From the NCBI GenBank assembly GCA_022835595.1, contig BQUP01000003.1, positions 750,629 to 814,628 on the forward strand: a stretch of 64,000 bases of DNA, written 5' to 3'. This DNA is from Cystobasidium ongulense. Its lineage: Eukaryota; Basidiomycota; Cystobasidiomycetes; Cystobasidiales; Cystobasidiaceae. The position numbers were made by a program, and so were the translations under genes. Shown here piece after piece: positions 25,597-37,468 of this stretch (position 1 is its first letter; every line of letters starts with the position of its first letter). Below the pieces are notes generated by a model. It searched no databases, had not been told where the DNA came from, and saw nothing but the letters and a program-made list of their open reading frames with translations.

Positions 25597-25856
25597 GGAT
25601 CGGCATTCAGTTGTACTGCCATAGTGTATATCATATTATACGATTGTATTCAATTTGACAGGATTGTAATCAATGCTTTTAAGTGGTAGATCCAAGAGGA
25701 TGGACGACAGGCGTCTCCGGAACACTCATAAAGCACTGAAAGTTAAACGATTGAAGGCTTTGCAACGAAATGTGCTAATAACAGGAGGGATGCGAACTAA
25801 TGTGTACTGTTAAAGCGGATTCATCAAGAATTGCTTTCTTCTTGCTAACACTATCT

Positions 25857-28800
25857 CTACAAAGCCCTCTTCCTTTCCGTCTCTTCGTAACACTGCAAGG
25901 TATCCTCCTCTTGGAATCCCTCATAACCATCTAGCATAATACCACAATCTGAACCTTTTCTCATTTCATCAACTTCTTCTTTATGATGTTTTAGAGAAGC
26001 CATATTACCATCGAAGATCGTTTCGCCATTTCTAATAATTCTAACTTTAGACTTCTTATTTAATTGTCCATTAGTAACTCTGCATCCTGCTATAGTTTTA
26101 TTTACTGATCCTTTAACTGAATATTTGAAAACTTGCTGTATCGTTGCTTCTCCCACTACTCTTTGATCGTATAATTTTGGTAATAATGCAATTACACGTT
26201 CTTTTACTTCATCTATTAATCGATAGATCACATTGTTTTGAAGTATTGGTATCTGAAGTTGTTGTGCTGTTGAGAGGATTTGACGGGATGCTTTGACATT
26301 AAAGCCGATAATAATGCCTGAAATAGTATGACTTAGCATCAGTACGTGGCATTTCTGTAAATGCGGTCGAAGGGAATGAGCTCACCATCAACAGCTTTTG
26401 CCAAAGCTAGATCGCCGTCCGTAACGTCTCCCACACCAGTTTCTACAATCTTAACTCTAGCTTCCGAATTTCCAATCTCAGCAAGTGCGCTAGATACAGC
26501 TTCTTCTGTACCCGTAAAGTCACACTTAATGATAAGGTTAAGTATCTTACTTCCGTCTTTGACATCATCATAAGGAGATGAAGAAGTTATAGAATTAGGG
26601 TCTTGACCATTCTTCTTAGCTTGATCTTGTAATTTCTTTTTCAAAGAATGAGCTTCATTTAGAATTCTTCTTTTTTCATTTATAGCTTCTAAATCACCAA
26701 GGTTCTTCATTCTTTCCTCTCTTCTTTTACGAGTTTCAATAGCTTTTTTAGCATCTTCTTCTGTTTTTGATTCTAAAACTTGATCTCCTGCTTCAGGTAA
26801 AATTTTCCATCCTGTTACTTCAACTGGTATACCAGGATTAGCTTGTTCTAAAGTTTCACCTTGACCAGAAGTCAATTGTCTAACTCTTGCAAAAGCTTTT
26901 CCTGCTATTATCAAAGAACCTAATTTAAGAGTACCTCTAGTAATTATAACAGTAGTAACATTTCCTTTACCTTTATCAACTCTAGATTCAATTATTCTAC
27001 CTTCACTTGGTATGCCTTCATATTCAGTACGTAAATCTCTAACTTCTGCAACTGCATTTATAGTTTCTACTAGATCATCCAAACCTTTTCCTGTATGTGC
27101 TGAAACTTCCACACAAGGTATATCACCTCCTATAGCTTCAACTTCTAATCCATGACTGAATAGTTCATTATGTATTCTGGCAATATCAACACCTGGTTTA
27201 TCACATTTTGTAATTGCGATAACTAATCCAACATCTTCATTATTCTTAACCAGATCAATAACTTCTTTCGTTTGTGGTTTCACTCCATCGTCAGCTGCGA
27301 CGACGAGTACAGCAACATCTGTTACTGAAGCGCCTCTTGAACGCATAGCAGCAAAAGCAGCATGTCCAGGTGTATCAAGGAAAGTGATCGAACCACTTTC
27401 AGGAGTATCTGTATTTGTACCGGAAGATGACGAGGATTTGCCTGATAAGAGGGAGGAGAGGGGCACATTAAAAGCTCCAATATGCTGTGTGATACCACCA
27501 GCTTCACCAGCTGCTACTTTGGTAGAACGTAGTGCATCGAGAAGGGACGTCTTGCCGTGGTCTACATGCCCCATGATAGTAACGATAGGAGGTCTAAGCT
27601 TTAAAGATGATGTATCTTCAGGTGGAGGGCTTGAATCATACAAACAGAAGTATGAAATAAGGTAAGCCCAAAGAGCTCGGGGAAGAGACTCCCATGAAGA
27701 GCTTCGACTGACCTTGCATAAATATCGAACCCAGTCTCAGGATCTACAACCTCCGCTTGATAGCCTAACTCATCTGCTACGAGAGAAGCATCTTCCGCAG
27801 GCAATACTAGTAGGATAGAAAACAAGTGTTAAACACGTGCCCACAAGCATTCCAAATGGCTGATTTGGGAGCTTACGCCTATCTGCGCGCGTATCGGTCA
27901 TTCCCATACGTTCCATAGAATATTGCAGTCGTCCTATACCATCAAGAGAGTGAAAGGAGAAGAAAGGAAACAGTATCAGAAGATGATGGGCATACACGCA
28001 CAATGCTTCAGCTCTATGGACCGATTTCGACTGAGACTCACGAAGTTTCATTCCCAATATTTGAGAAAGAGCATTAACAGAAACAGTAGAAGGGATTTCA
28101 ACCGTTTTCTTAATAACTCTACTATTCCTCTTTCTTTGAACAGGACTTGATGATGTTTGTTTCTTTTTGATTCCACTGCCTTGCAATACCCTCGTATTCG
28201 AACCACTCCCTCTAACACTTGATGATGGAGATGAAGAAGACGAAGCTAAAGAAGCAGCAGCTGCAGCCGCAGCTTTTGCCTTTTCTTCTTGTTTCTTCAT
28301 TGCAAAAGCAGCTAAAGCACTACCGTGACCGAAATTAACTTGTCTAGGTTTATCTTTTTCGGATGCTGATGATAATGATGGGTCGAATCTTATTGAATGT
28401 GATTTTAGATTTCCTCTGTGACCTGTGGCAGAAGTGTTTGTGTTGGTAGATGTACTTCCTGTGGTATTGCTTGAGGGCTTAGAGTTGCTACTGCTACTAC
28501 TAGGAGCTGAATGCGAGGATGGCGTGTGGCGTAGATTGGTAGTATTTCGCTGATTTGATCTTTGAGAATCATCGGCTGTCCGTCTAGTGGGCGCATCTCG
28601 TCGCATGCCACCTCTGAAGGTAACAGGGGATGGAGTCCTATTGTTGCTATAGCTACTCCTGTCATCTTGCTGTGCACTTCGCTGAGCCGATGCAGGCGAG
28701 GCAGATTTCCAATCTTTTTGGAGTGATTGTGGCCTGCTTCTTCTTTGAATATTTTGGGAGTTGTTCGACGAGGATTGAGTGGAGCGGTTCGATGTAGCAC

Positions 28801-28978
28801 CATTTGATGGGGGAGAGTCGCGCTGTCGGTATGGTGGCCCTGCATATTCTTGGGACGATGGCTGTCCTGCGACTCTACTTCCAAATGCACTGGTGGATTG
28901 GGACCTGGAGTACGACGAGGAGAGAGAGTGCGCGCATTCCAAGCATAGCGAGGAGGCTCTTGTGCTTGCTCGTAGCAT
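25857..28978 (-). CDS. IFM1: Mitochondrial translation initiation factor IF-2
   Basis: A GTPase that brings initiator tRNA to the mitochondrial small ribosomal subunit. The start at 28978 gives a Ser/Arg-rich, acid-poor leader ([20 protein letters not shown]) fitting a mitochondrial targeting signal, then about 250 low-complexity residues. The IF-2 core follows across several introns: [18 protein letters not shown], the G motifs [17 protein letters not shown] and TKCDKPG, domain II ([17 protein letters not shown]), domain III ([28 protein letters not shown]) and the last domain ([33 protein letters not shown]). The core is markedly AT-rich (about 25.9-27.4 kb) compared with the GC-richer 5' part. 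It is divergent from GID8. Confidence 0.95.
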
Positions 28979-29329
28979 GTTTGCTATACTGGATGCAAGG
29001 TGATGGAAGAGAGAGAAGCTACAGCTGCTTGAAGGTCAATCGAGGATACTACTGCCACGTCTATGGACGATAGACAGAGCATGGATATCGACTGACAGAC
29101 AGCACGTTCGCTGCAGTACTGGCCATGCTGCATTGCTTCCACGTGTTCCTCCATTCTCGGTGCTTGAGATCAACTCGACACCACCTCGACGTGCCTCTCT
29201 GCTCTGCTCCATCATGGTCACCCGTGGATAGACACCACTCGACCGGCACTGGTCGCATCGAGGCACTCATGGTCACTCCAATAGCGATGGTGTGTGCTGC
29301 TGCTGCTGCTTTGCCGCTGTCCTCCACCC
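28979..29329. promoter_or_regulatory. Divergent promoter of mitochondrial IF-2 and GID8
   Basis: 351 bp between the two divergent starts. Includes a CTG-type trinucleotide run just upstream of the GID8 start (29298-29310). No clear TATA box. Confidence 0.4.
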
Positions 29330-30955
29330 ATGGCTGATGGCCGTCATCATCAACCATCCTCGGCTCTGTCTGGCTCTCTCTTTCCTCCCAACCAACTCGC
29401 TCGTTCACCGCAGGCCTCGACCCCGAACAATGCAGCTCCCTCGAAAGGCGGCAGCATCGCGCTGGCTGACTGGCAGAGTCGCTTGAATGATGTACAGGTC
29501 AGCAAGGAGTGAGTCTGTCCTCTTGCTCTCTCTCTCTGTCCCCCCTCGTGTCTTGCTGGTCCTTCCTGCTCTGTCCAAGTTGGGTCGAAAACTTCCAACT
29601 TGCAAACATCAAGACAGGACCATGCAAGGCAGCATTCACATACACACTCTCCTCCAACCTCTTGCATGACGAGAACTCAATATCGAAGTGGGAATCTCTC
29701 CAAAGCTGGCACATCCATAGCCAAATTAAAGCTATTGACGATAAAAATATTACTTCATCTTCTGATCAATCTCGAAAAACTATATCCCTATCCATCACCC
29801 TCCCCTCTCTGTCAATCCCTTCACTCTACTAACACACTCTCCCTTCCTCTCTCCTGCGCTCACAGTGATCTCAACCGACTCGTAATGGACTACCTCGTTA
29901 TTGAAGGCTATAAAGAAGCCGCAGAGAATTTCGCAAGAGAATCTGGAATGCAGGATTCGTCGGATTCTACAATGGACTTTGAATCTATCCATAACAGAAT
30001 TATCATTAGAAATGCTATTCAATCGGGTGATATCGTGGATGCTATTGAGAGAGTAAACGATTTCGATCCGGAGGTAGGTTTTTACTTTTCTCACCTTCAC
30101 CCCCCCCCCCCCCCNNNNNNNNNNNNCTACACCGCCCCATTATACGCCATCGCCACGATTATAACACAATGCACCACTCTCAGGCCCCCTGCATAGTCTC
30201 TCGTTCGAGCTTTTCACTTGTGGATTGTTCGCTCAATGGACATGTCAGACATGCCAAAGATGAATGAAAGGACACAACCAATTTCGTCATATATGAGCAA
30301 TCACCCTTATCACTCCATTCCACATCTCCATCCTATCTCGTCTGTCAATCGCATCTTATGCTAAATCGATCCTCCTCTCCAGATCCTTGACAACAACCCA
30401 GCACTCTACTTTCAACTTCAGCAACAGCGGCTCATTGAATTGATCCGCCAGAAGAAAATAGACGAGGCTCTCCTCTTTGCTCAAGAGGAACTAGCGCCAC
30501 GAGGGGAGGAGCATCCTGAATTCCTATCAGACCTGGAGCAGACAATGACTTTGTTGGCATATGATGTTGACTTGGCCGCTATTGAAGCGCGCCATCGCCG
30601 GTCAGCGCAAGCGCCAGAGGGAGATAAACTGAACAATGGCGACGTTGACGAAGATGGTCTACCATTATCAGTAGCTTCACTCTTACATCCAGCTCATCGA
30701 GAAGCAACGGCGGCCAAAGTGAATTCTGCAATATTGATATCACAATCACATGGTCCCAATCCCAAATTACCTAATTTGTTGAGAATGTTGGCTTGGGGTG
30801 AAGAATTATTAAGTGAAAAGATTGACTTTCCTAGAATTGATCTATTAGTTGGTAATCCGAAAGAATTACAAGCTAAATCACAATCACAATCACAACAGCA
30901 ACAGCAACAACAGGGGGATAATGTCATTGGATCGAGTGATGTTGCAATGATGTGA
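29330..30955 (+). CDS. GID8: GID/CTLH ubiquitin-ligase subunit Gid8 (LisH-CTLH-CRA protein)
   Basis: A scaffold subunit of the GID/CTLH E3 ligase, which in yeast degrades gluconeogenic enzymes when glucose returns. Exons 29330-29508, 29866-30073 and 30383-30955 sum to 960 nt, 319 residues. After a short variable N-terminus come WQSRLNDVQV, the LisH motif (DLNRLVMDYLVIEGYKEAA), the CTLH motif (IRNAIQSGDIVDAIERV, then the split FDPEILDNN and FQLQQQRLIELIRQ) and a CRA region (LLHPAHREATAAKVNSAIL, LPNLLRMLAWGEELL). It ends with a Gln run and MM. Human GID8 is about 228 residues; the extra length is at both ends plus an insert in the CRA region. Intron 2 holds an assembly gap. Confidence 0.93.
30100..30126. 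other. Poly-C run ending in a 12-N assembly gap
   Basis: Fifteen C (30100-30114) run directly into 12 N (30115-30126) inside GID8 intron 2. The homopolymer probably stopped the sequencing. No coding sequence is affected. Confidence 0.95.
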
Positions 30956-31300
30956 CGCAGAATTATGATGAAATTGGTATATCAATGTAGCCCTTTCATT
31001 TTGTCGATTGTCGATTGTAGCGCTTTACGGTAGCCTAGTCAAGGAAGCGACGCTGTATCATTGGTCATTGCAATTCATAAGAATATGAACGTAATATGTC
31101 CCTCGGCTGTACTGTTTCAGAACCTCTTTTTTCCAGTACAAGACTTTGCCACCACTGATTTGATTTTGCTTGAGGGTGGGCAGTTTCCAGTTTCTTCAGC
31201 GTGCCTTTGAATTGCCAGGATGCCATGGCTGCCTTTTCACCTCTGATCCAACCCGACACGTCGATACATTCAACAGCAGACCACATACACATCACACACC
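30956..31300. other. GID8 3' flank and Ran promoter
   Basis: 345 bp between two plus-strand genes. Nothing specific apart from the expected UTRs. Confidence 0.4.
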
Positions 31301-32801
31301 ATGGCTGAGGCAGTACCCAACTTCAAGCTCGTCCTCGTCGGTGACGGTGGTACCGGTGGGTGCAATCCAGCATCAGCCTTGAAGCTCGCAGGCAATGGCT
31401 GGCTGACCTGGATGGTGGTGTGCAAACAGGCAAGACCACCTTTGTCAAGCGTCATTTGACTGGTGAATTCGAGAAGAAATGTGAGTATATAAACGCCCCT
31501 GCACATGCTTGCTGCCTTGTCCTGCGTCCTGCTGTCCTGCTCGTCTCTCTCGCGCCGCACGCATGTTCGGGAAAAACTGTGAGGCAGGCAGGCAGGCGTG
31601 CGATGAGCGCGGGCGGATCCCTCATCGTACAGGACAGGCAGGGCAGGCCAGGCAGACAATGCTGGTTAGTTGTTCCAAGTAGCGTACTGACCTTGCTTTT
31701 CTATCCCCTCTTTCTAGATATCGGTGAGGCTTTCGAATAATGGCGGTCAATCAGGCCCCCAAAGAGCAATGTTGTTGATTTGCCCTCTTTCACTTTTCTT
31801 TCTACCGTTTCTCCCACTATACTACGCTACTATACTACAACTGTTTTCCTTGAACGCGCACAGCTACTCTCGGTGTCGAAGTCCACCCTCTAGAGTGAGT
31901 GCTTTCTCTCACCAGGCTGCTCTCGCCTTGAAAGGATCAGGATGGCAATGCTGACGACGGTACTCATGTTCAAACGGCACTTTGCAGGTTCTTCACCAAC
32001 TTGGGCAAGATCGTCTTCAACGTCTGGGACACAGCAGGACAAGAGAAGTTTGGTGGATTAAGAGATGGTTATTACATTCAAGGTCAATGTGGTATTATCA
32101 TGTTTGATGTCACTTCAAAAATCACATACAAGAATGTCCCAAATTGGCATCGTGATTTAGAACGTGTTTGTGAAAACATTCCTATCGTTCTTTGCGGTAA
32201 CAAGGTTGATGTTAAGGTTAGTCGCAATTACTCTCTCTCTCCTTCTTCCTCTCTTGGTTTGTGCCGCGCTCTCTCCAGACTGCTAGCCAGCCAGAACTTG
32301 AGAGCTCGGCAGGAACTTAGAGGGTGACATTATGAATCTAATTACTGATACAATGGATAAACGCTTGCTTTCAAACAGGAACGTAAAGTAAAGACCGGAA
32401 ACGTCACATTCCACCGAAAGAAGAACCTACAATACTTTGAAATTTCAGCAAAATCAAACTACAACTTTGAAAAGCCTTTCCTATGGCTTGCACGAAAGCT
32501 CGTTGGGTGAGTTTCCTCTTCGCCGTTTACCTCGAGTGTCTTTTCTCCCTTTTTCCACGCCCGCTAGACGCTTTCTTACACGAGCTGGCTTGCGTGGAGC
32601 GAGGAGGGATATTGTGATCACATTGTTGATGTTCCTCGCCCTTGTCACCATTACAGCAACCCTTCCCTCGAGTTTGTCGCTGCTCCTGCCCTAGCTCCTC
32701 CCGAGGTCCAAGTCGATGCCGCTCTCATGGCAGACTACCAGCGACAGCTCGACGCCGCTGCCGCTGCTCCTCTACCAGATGAGGATGACAACGATCTATA
32801 A
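31301..32801 (+). CDS. GSP1: Ran GTPase (Gsp1), with a 6-nt micro-exon
   Basis: The small GTPase that gives direction to nuclear transport. Seven exons: 31301-31355, 31430-31480, 31718-31723, 31864-31894, 31988-32216, 32379-32506 and 32657-32801; 645 nt, 214 residues. Motifs: P-loop GDGGTGKTT (split by intron 1), [14 protein letters not shown] around switch [36 protein letters not shown], and the acidic tail DEDDNDL. The 6-nt exon (ATATCG, flanked by TTTCTAG and GTGAGG) restores the near-invariant [11 protein letters not shown]. Skipping it keeps the frame but replaces Tyr-Ile-Ala with Ser. The downstream intron phases all agree. Confidence 0.96.
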
Positions 32802-33943
32802 AGAGCATTTTGACTTTAGATCCGTTTAGCCTCTTTTTTATTTGGCGAGGCGATACTGCGGTTACCCAAGGAGAAAATGGTAAAATAGAAGAATAGAAAG
32901 TATGGATGACCGCTCCCCTCCATACATCCCTTTCACACTTTTTAGCACGATTCTTTTCTCTACAAAAAAGAGCCATTCAAGCCACTCTTCCGATGTTCGC
33001 TCTCTTAATCTTTCACGCCCCTGAAATGATATACATAAAGCTTTTTTACGTACTCTACTTGGTCCTTTCTTTTCTAGTACATTTACGTCTCTCATGGTCA
33101 GCTGCTTCGACTACAACACAGGACCACGTCTACTTTTCAATCTACGCAACGTCTTGATGAATATGCTAGTCTTTGATCTTGAGCCCTCGCATCTTCGCGT
33201 CCTGCCGTTCTGATAGCATGGGATGATAATCTGAATTTACGACCGTCAGCCTGCTCACTTTATCACTTTCCCCTATGTGATACACTCTAGGTCTGCTAGC
33301 TAAGCAAGTCTATCTTGATACACGCAAGGGTGGCGGATGTATGGTCGAAATTCATGTTCTGGCCAGCTATTTCGGCCGTTCCCCACGCTTGGCTCCCTGC
33401 TCCAGTCCTGCCTATCTTTATCAGGCCTTTGTAGGAACCGCCCAGGCGATATACAAGACCTGACACGATTGTCTTCCGTTATCCTCGCATCCCATCGCGC
33501 ACAATGGCCATCGACCCATTGTAAGCTGTATATTCGGACACGGCGCGCAACCGAGCGGAGCTGGACGACGGGCGTGCCATCGGCAATGGCTTGAATAGGA
33601 AGCGCACCACTGGCGATTGACTGCGCGATCCATCCTATGCCCGGGGTAGGTGTACGATTGTTCGTCCCTATGGAATTTTGCATCTCCTTTGCATTCGACG
33701 GAGAAATGCCTATGCTCAATACGGCAAGCTGGCGACGATGAAAGCTCTTTTACCATCCTTTCATTATGGGAAATCCGAGTATATAAAGCAAGCTATAAAA
33801 TTTCGAACTGATCTTGTCTTTCTAGTTTTTCGACATTCAAGTCCTCCTCTTTCCTCTTTCACCCTCCTCTTTCATCTCTTCCACCATCGTCCTCTACTCT
33901 CGCGCTCTTATATACTCACGTTTCAGATTAATCACATCTCACC
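32802..33943. other. 1.1-kb intergenic region with TATA promoter at its end
   Basis: Open frames here are short and overlap on opposite strands, with no family match. The last 170 bp look like a strong promoter (see the TATA entry). Confidence 0.45.
33780..33787 (+). promoter_or_regulatory. TATA box of the Gly/Glu-rich secreted protein
   Basis: TATATAAA lies 157 nt before the ATG at 33944. Between them is a long pyrimidine-rich tract (about 33830-33910), a common fungal arrangement at strongly expressed genes. Confidence 0.55.
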
Positions 33944-34950
33944 ATGAAACTCTTGATATACGCCTTCACTTTACTCCCTATCCTCACCTATGCCGCTCCC
34001 ATTGGCACAACACCGCGTCAGCAACTTGCCAGGAGATCTCAAGTCGCTCAGGCACCTGCACGCGCTACCCAGCACTACGCACGTCAAAGGATTCCCACAG
34101 AACCGATTGAACCTGCAGATACCAATCCGCAGCAACAGCCAAGCGATGAGGACTCTGAGGACTCCGAGGATTTGCCTGGAAATGAGCAAGGCAAAGTAAC
34201 GACGACGACGATGACTGTAACGAAGCAAGTGGAAGTGGAGCCCCCCAAGACTCCGGATGTACAAGTCCCGGATTTGAAAGGCGGACAAGGTGAAATTAGA
34301 CAGCAAGAAGTAGTCGTTGAGCCTACGACTACTACAACCCCCGTATGTAACAAAGCAGTCCGTCGCGAAAAAATGCTCTTCATATAGATGCCTCAGTTTC
34401 AAGTTTTCATTTGAGCTGATTCTTCATTTCTTATACTTTCTTATGACTACCCAGGGCAGCGACGCGGAGGCTCCTTTTACAACTGTCATCTGTCAACCTT
34501 GCCCTCCCAACACTGTCTGTAAAGCCGAGTGCGTTCCGTATACAGTAAGTCGCCATCTGTATCGCTCTTATTTTGGCGCACTTTTCCTTCCTCTGAATGA
34601 ATTTCCTTCTAACTGACCCTTTTTATGCAATCTCTCGATAGGTAACGATAACCCCGAATGCGGATGCAGCTGTCGTTACTCCTGATCTAGCTATCATAGA
34701 CAGGAAGGCCGAGGCTAATGTGAACAAGGGAGCCAAAGGTGGTGGTGTCAAAGGTGGAGCAGGAGGCGGTGAAGAAGCTGGAGCCAAGGCCGGTTTTAAA
34801 GGTGGAGCTGAAGGTGCTGATGGAGTTGAAGAAGGAGATACTCCCACACCGACATTGCCAGAAGAAGAAGAAGAACCGGTCAATGGTAAAGCAGGTGGAG
34901 TAGGTGGAGCAGGTGGAGCAGGTGGAGCTGGACCTGCGGACGATGATTAG
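33944..34950 (+). CDS. Secreted Gly/Glu/Thr-rich protein, unknown
   Basis: Exons 33944-34342, 34455-34544 and 34642-34950 are all in phase 0; 798 nt, 265 residues. A clear signal peptide (MKLLIYAFTLLPILTYAAP) is followed by a region with a possible Kex2-type LARR site and an acidic DEDSEDSED stretch. A Thr-rich patch is then followed by a short Cys cluster (VICQPCPPNTVCKAECVPYT), where four or five cysteines may form disulfides. The last exon is Gly/Lys/Glu-rich with GGA repeats and ends ADDD. I see no GPI or membrane C-terminus, so it is probably soluble or wall-associated. The Cys motif PCPPNTVC recalls fungal Thr-rich wall proteins. Function unknown. Confidence 0.75.
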
Positions 34951-35700
34951 GGAAGGCAATCCATTCTCAGACGAAGCGACTAATTCAGATTTTAGCAAAG
35001 GTTGCGGGCAGTGAACCTTCGTATGAGTAACTATTTGACAATTTTCTTCTCCAGCCTCTATATTAAATTATGTCACACTTCAGACTTGACGGCTTCTGCC
35101 ATTGAGTTTGCGTATCTTTGGACCGCACCGGCATCGAGGGCATTTAGTGATAAGAAAATGGTTCCAGTATTTTGAGTGAAAGTGGTCTTGTGTTATGTAT
35201 TGAACCTGCCTACATGGTTTGAGGGTAACCTTGTATACCTTGTATCGTTAGCATCCGCACGCGAGACGTGGCCTGGGATTATTCTTCCAACGATCTGTTA
35301 CTATTAAGGAGAACCGGGAAATAAGTTTGAGATTGAAATGGAAATGGAAACCCAGAGACCTTGGGCGTCAGATAAAAGCCATGAATCTTCCAACGATGTC
35401 CCTCTTGAGCTTGTGCCATCTGGATCTTCCGAACCCCGACTTGCAATGAACTCGGAGAACGATTTACGCAGCGAGCATGCAGCGATACTATGGCGGTATC
35501 TGGCTATGATCTTCCATTCCAGGATTATAATACGAAGAGCATGAAGCCAGAAAGCTGAGAAGAAGATTGATGATGATGATCGGATGGATGGCCACGCACA
35601 GGGCTGCCCCTTTAAGGCGACGGAGGCGCATAGCTGAGGACGGCTTCTCACTCTTCTCTGCTCTGCACTTGACCAACTGGACACTTCTGCAGCTCTCGCG
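34951..35700. other. Intergenic region between two surface-protein genes
   Basis: 750 bp with short overlapping frames only. Confidence 0.4.
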
Positions 35701-36884
35701 ATGGTACAGCCTCGTCCACGCCCGGCTGTCCTGCTCGTCCTCGGCACGCTGGCTGCACTCGCAGCTGCAGTCGACATGCCAGGAGTGACACGCCCAACGA
35801 GCGCACCAACAGCTACACCAGTACTTGATTCACCTTCGCTCGAACATTCCCCCGGGCGATGCGGCTCTGACCAGCCAGACTCGTGTCCTGCTGTGGGCCA
35901 ACAACTAGCTATCCAACAACGCGACGATCATCTACACCAATTCGAAAAACGTCAAGAGACCTCGTCTAGGGTGGTCAACGTGCCTCAGAATGCACCGAAT
36001 GGTGGAATATCAATGACTCAACCTCCAATCACTGCTCAAGCTACGGTGTGTTGACATTGTCTATGCAGGTTCACCCGGACCTGTGGAAATAGTAAAACTG
36101 ACTTATTGTACCTGGAAACACCGGGCCCTCAGTATTACAAAATTGCAGAAGTGAGTTAGCTATTCCTGAGAGGTGGTGCATTCAGACTAAATTTATGCCT
36201 GTTCATGATATAGCGAAATTACGTTACCTTTGGCTGGCAGTGAGCAGAGATAGCACTCTCACTATACAGCGACGCCACCAAGTATACTGACAACGTCTTT
36301 TTGTGTTTGCAGGTTCACCGACGTACTAGTACAGCCAGAGACACTCACTCTTCAAGTATACTGTTCTCAAAACGGTTTCACCTATCCAGTCGGTCCGACA
36401 CAAGGAATAGCAGGGGATTCAACGGAATACGCCTGGAATCCTTACGACTATGAACAGTCTGGTGGTGCTACCCCTCTAGCTGAAGCGAGCTATACTCTAC
36501 GTATTTTTGATGAGAGAGGATACTTTGCTGCTCCAAGTGCGGGGTTCATGAGACCTTACGCTGGTACTGTTTTCGCTCTATATAGACCGCAGAAATGTAA
36601 GTCAGAAGCTTTGAAATTGTAGGCTGACTTGACGGGCAGTAGCTAAGTTCCATCTGTTCCTGCTTTCCATCTTAGATACTGGACTTGCGCGTAAGCACAT
36701 TGGCAATGCCTGCATTCAGGCCAAGCAGCCAAGACTAACGAATGCTTTCCGCTCATGTCCTACAGAAGGATGGGTATGTGCTGCTTGTAGTGCAGCAATG
36801 AGGAGCGTACCAGTACACCCAGCTATTCTAGCGACTAGCGTGTCATTGTTGGCTGGTGCATTGCTAGTTTTTGGAAGAATGTAG
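35701..36884 (+). CDS. DUF7137-type membrane-anchored surface protein
   Basis: Six exons (35701-36045, 36133-36150, 36214-36239, 36313-36596, 36676-36690, 36766-36884) sum to 807 nt, 268 residues; three exons are only 18, 26 and 15 nt. The N-terminal signal peptide is Leu/Ala-rich (AVLLVLGTLAALAAAV). Splicing gives the run that marks the fungal DUF7137 family: QPPITAQATYYKIAE, NYVTFGWQFTDVLVQP, LTLQVYCSQ, then SYTLRIFDERGYFAAPSAGFMRPY and GWVCAACSAAM. The C-terminus is one hydrophobic segment (HPAILATSVSLLAGALLVFG), either a GPI signal or a membrane anchor. Family function is unknown. Family naming is from memory of its motifs. Confidence 0.8.
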
Positions 36885-37468
36885 TACGGCTTTTGAGAGG
36901 GTTGGACAGGATGTGGCAGTTTCGAGCATAGTCATAGATCGTCTTGAAAACGGACACGGCTGTTCTGTTGTACTGCAGTACCTTTCTTTTATGGACAGAA
37001 GCAATGTATAGTATCTGTTCTCGTAGCATCTTGTGCTTGCGCCAACTTTACTGGATTGATACACTTCAAAAGCGCGGCTGCGTCGCACAGGCGCGCCCTG
37101 TCTGACCGTCCTTTTACCAAGTACGCTGGATGAAGGCTGCACGCTCCGCGATAACAATCTACACCTCCAAGCATACCAACGGCACCGTCCATTCCTCTGC
37201 AGGCCTGCTCAAAGTCTCGTCCGACGACAGATCCGCTCGTCAACTGATTGCGCCAAAGTGATCAGCAGCAAAATCGCGCAAAATCCGCCGACCAAGACAG
37301 ACGAGGTCCTTGTCGGATCTGCATCTTTGCTCCCACTTCAACACAATATCACATCAAAAGTCTGTTCCTCGTATACATAGCAGCACCCAAACTTCTTACA
37401 GGAAACAGTCTGTCTAGTCAGTACATCCCTTCGAGCTCTTCAAAGTCACGCCTGTAGGACAAACACCG
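36885..37468. other. Intergenic, heme oxygenase promoter
   Basis: 584 bp; no gene supported. Includes the 5' leader of the heme oxygenase. Confidence 0.4.
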
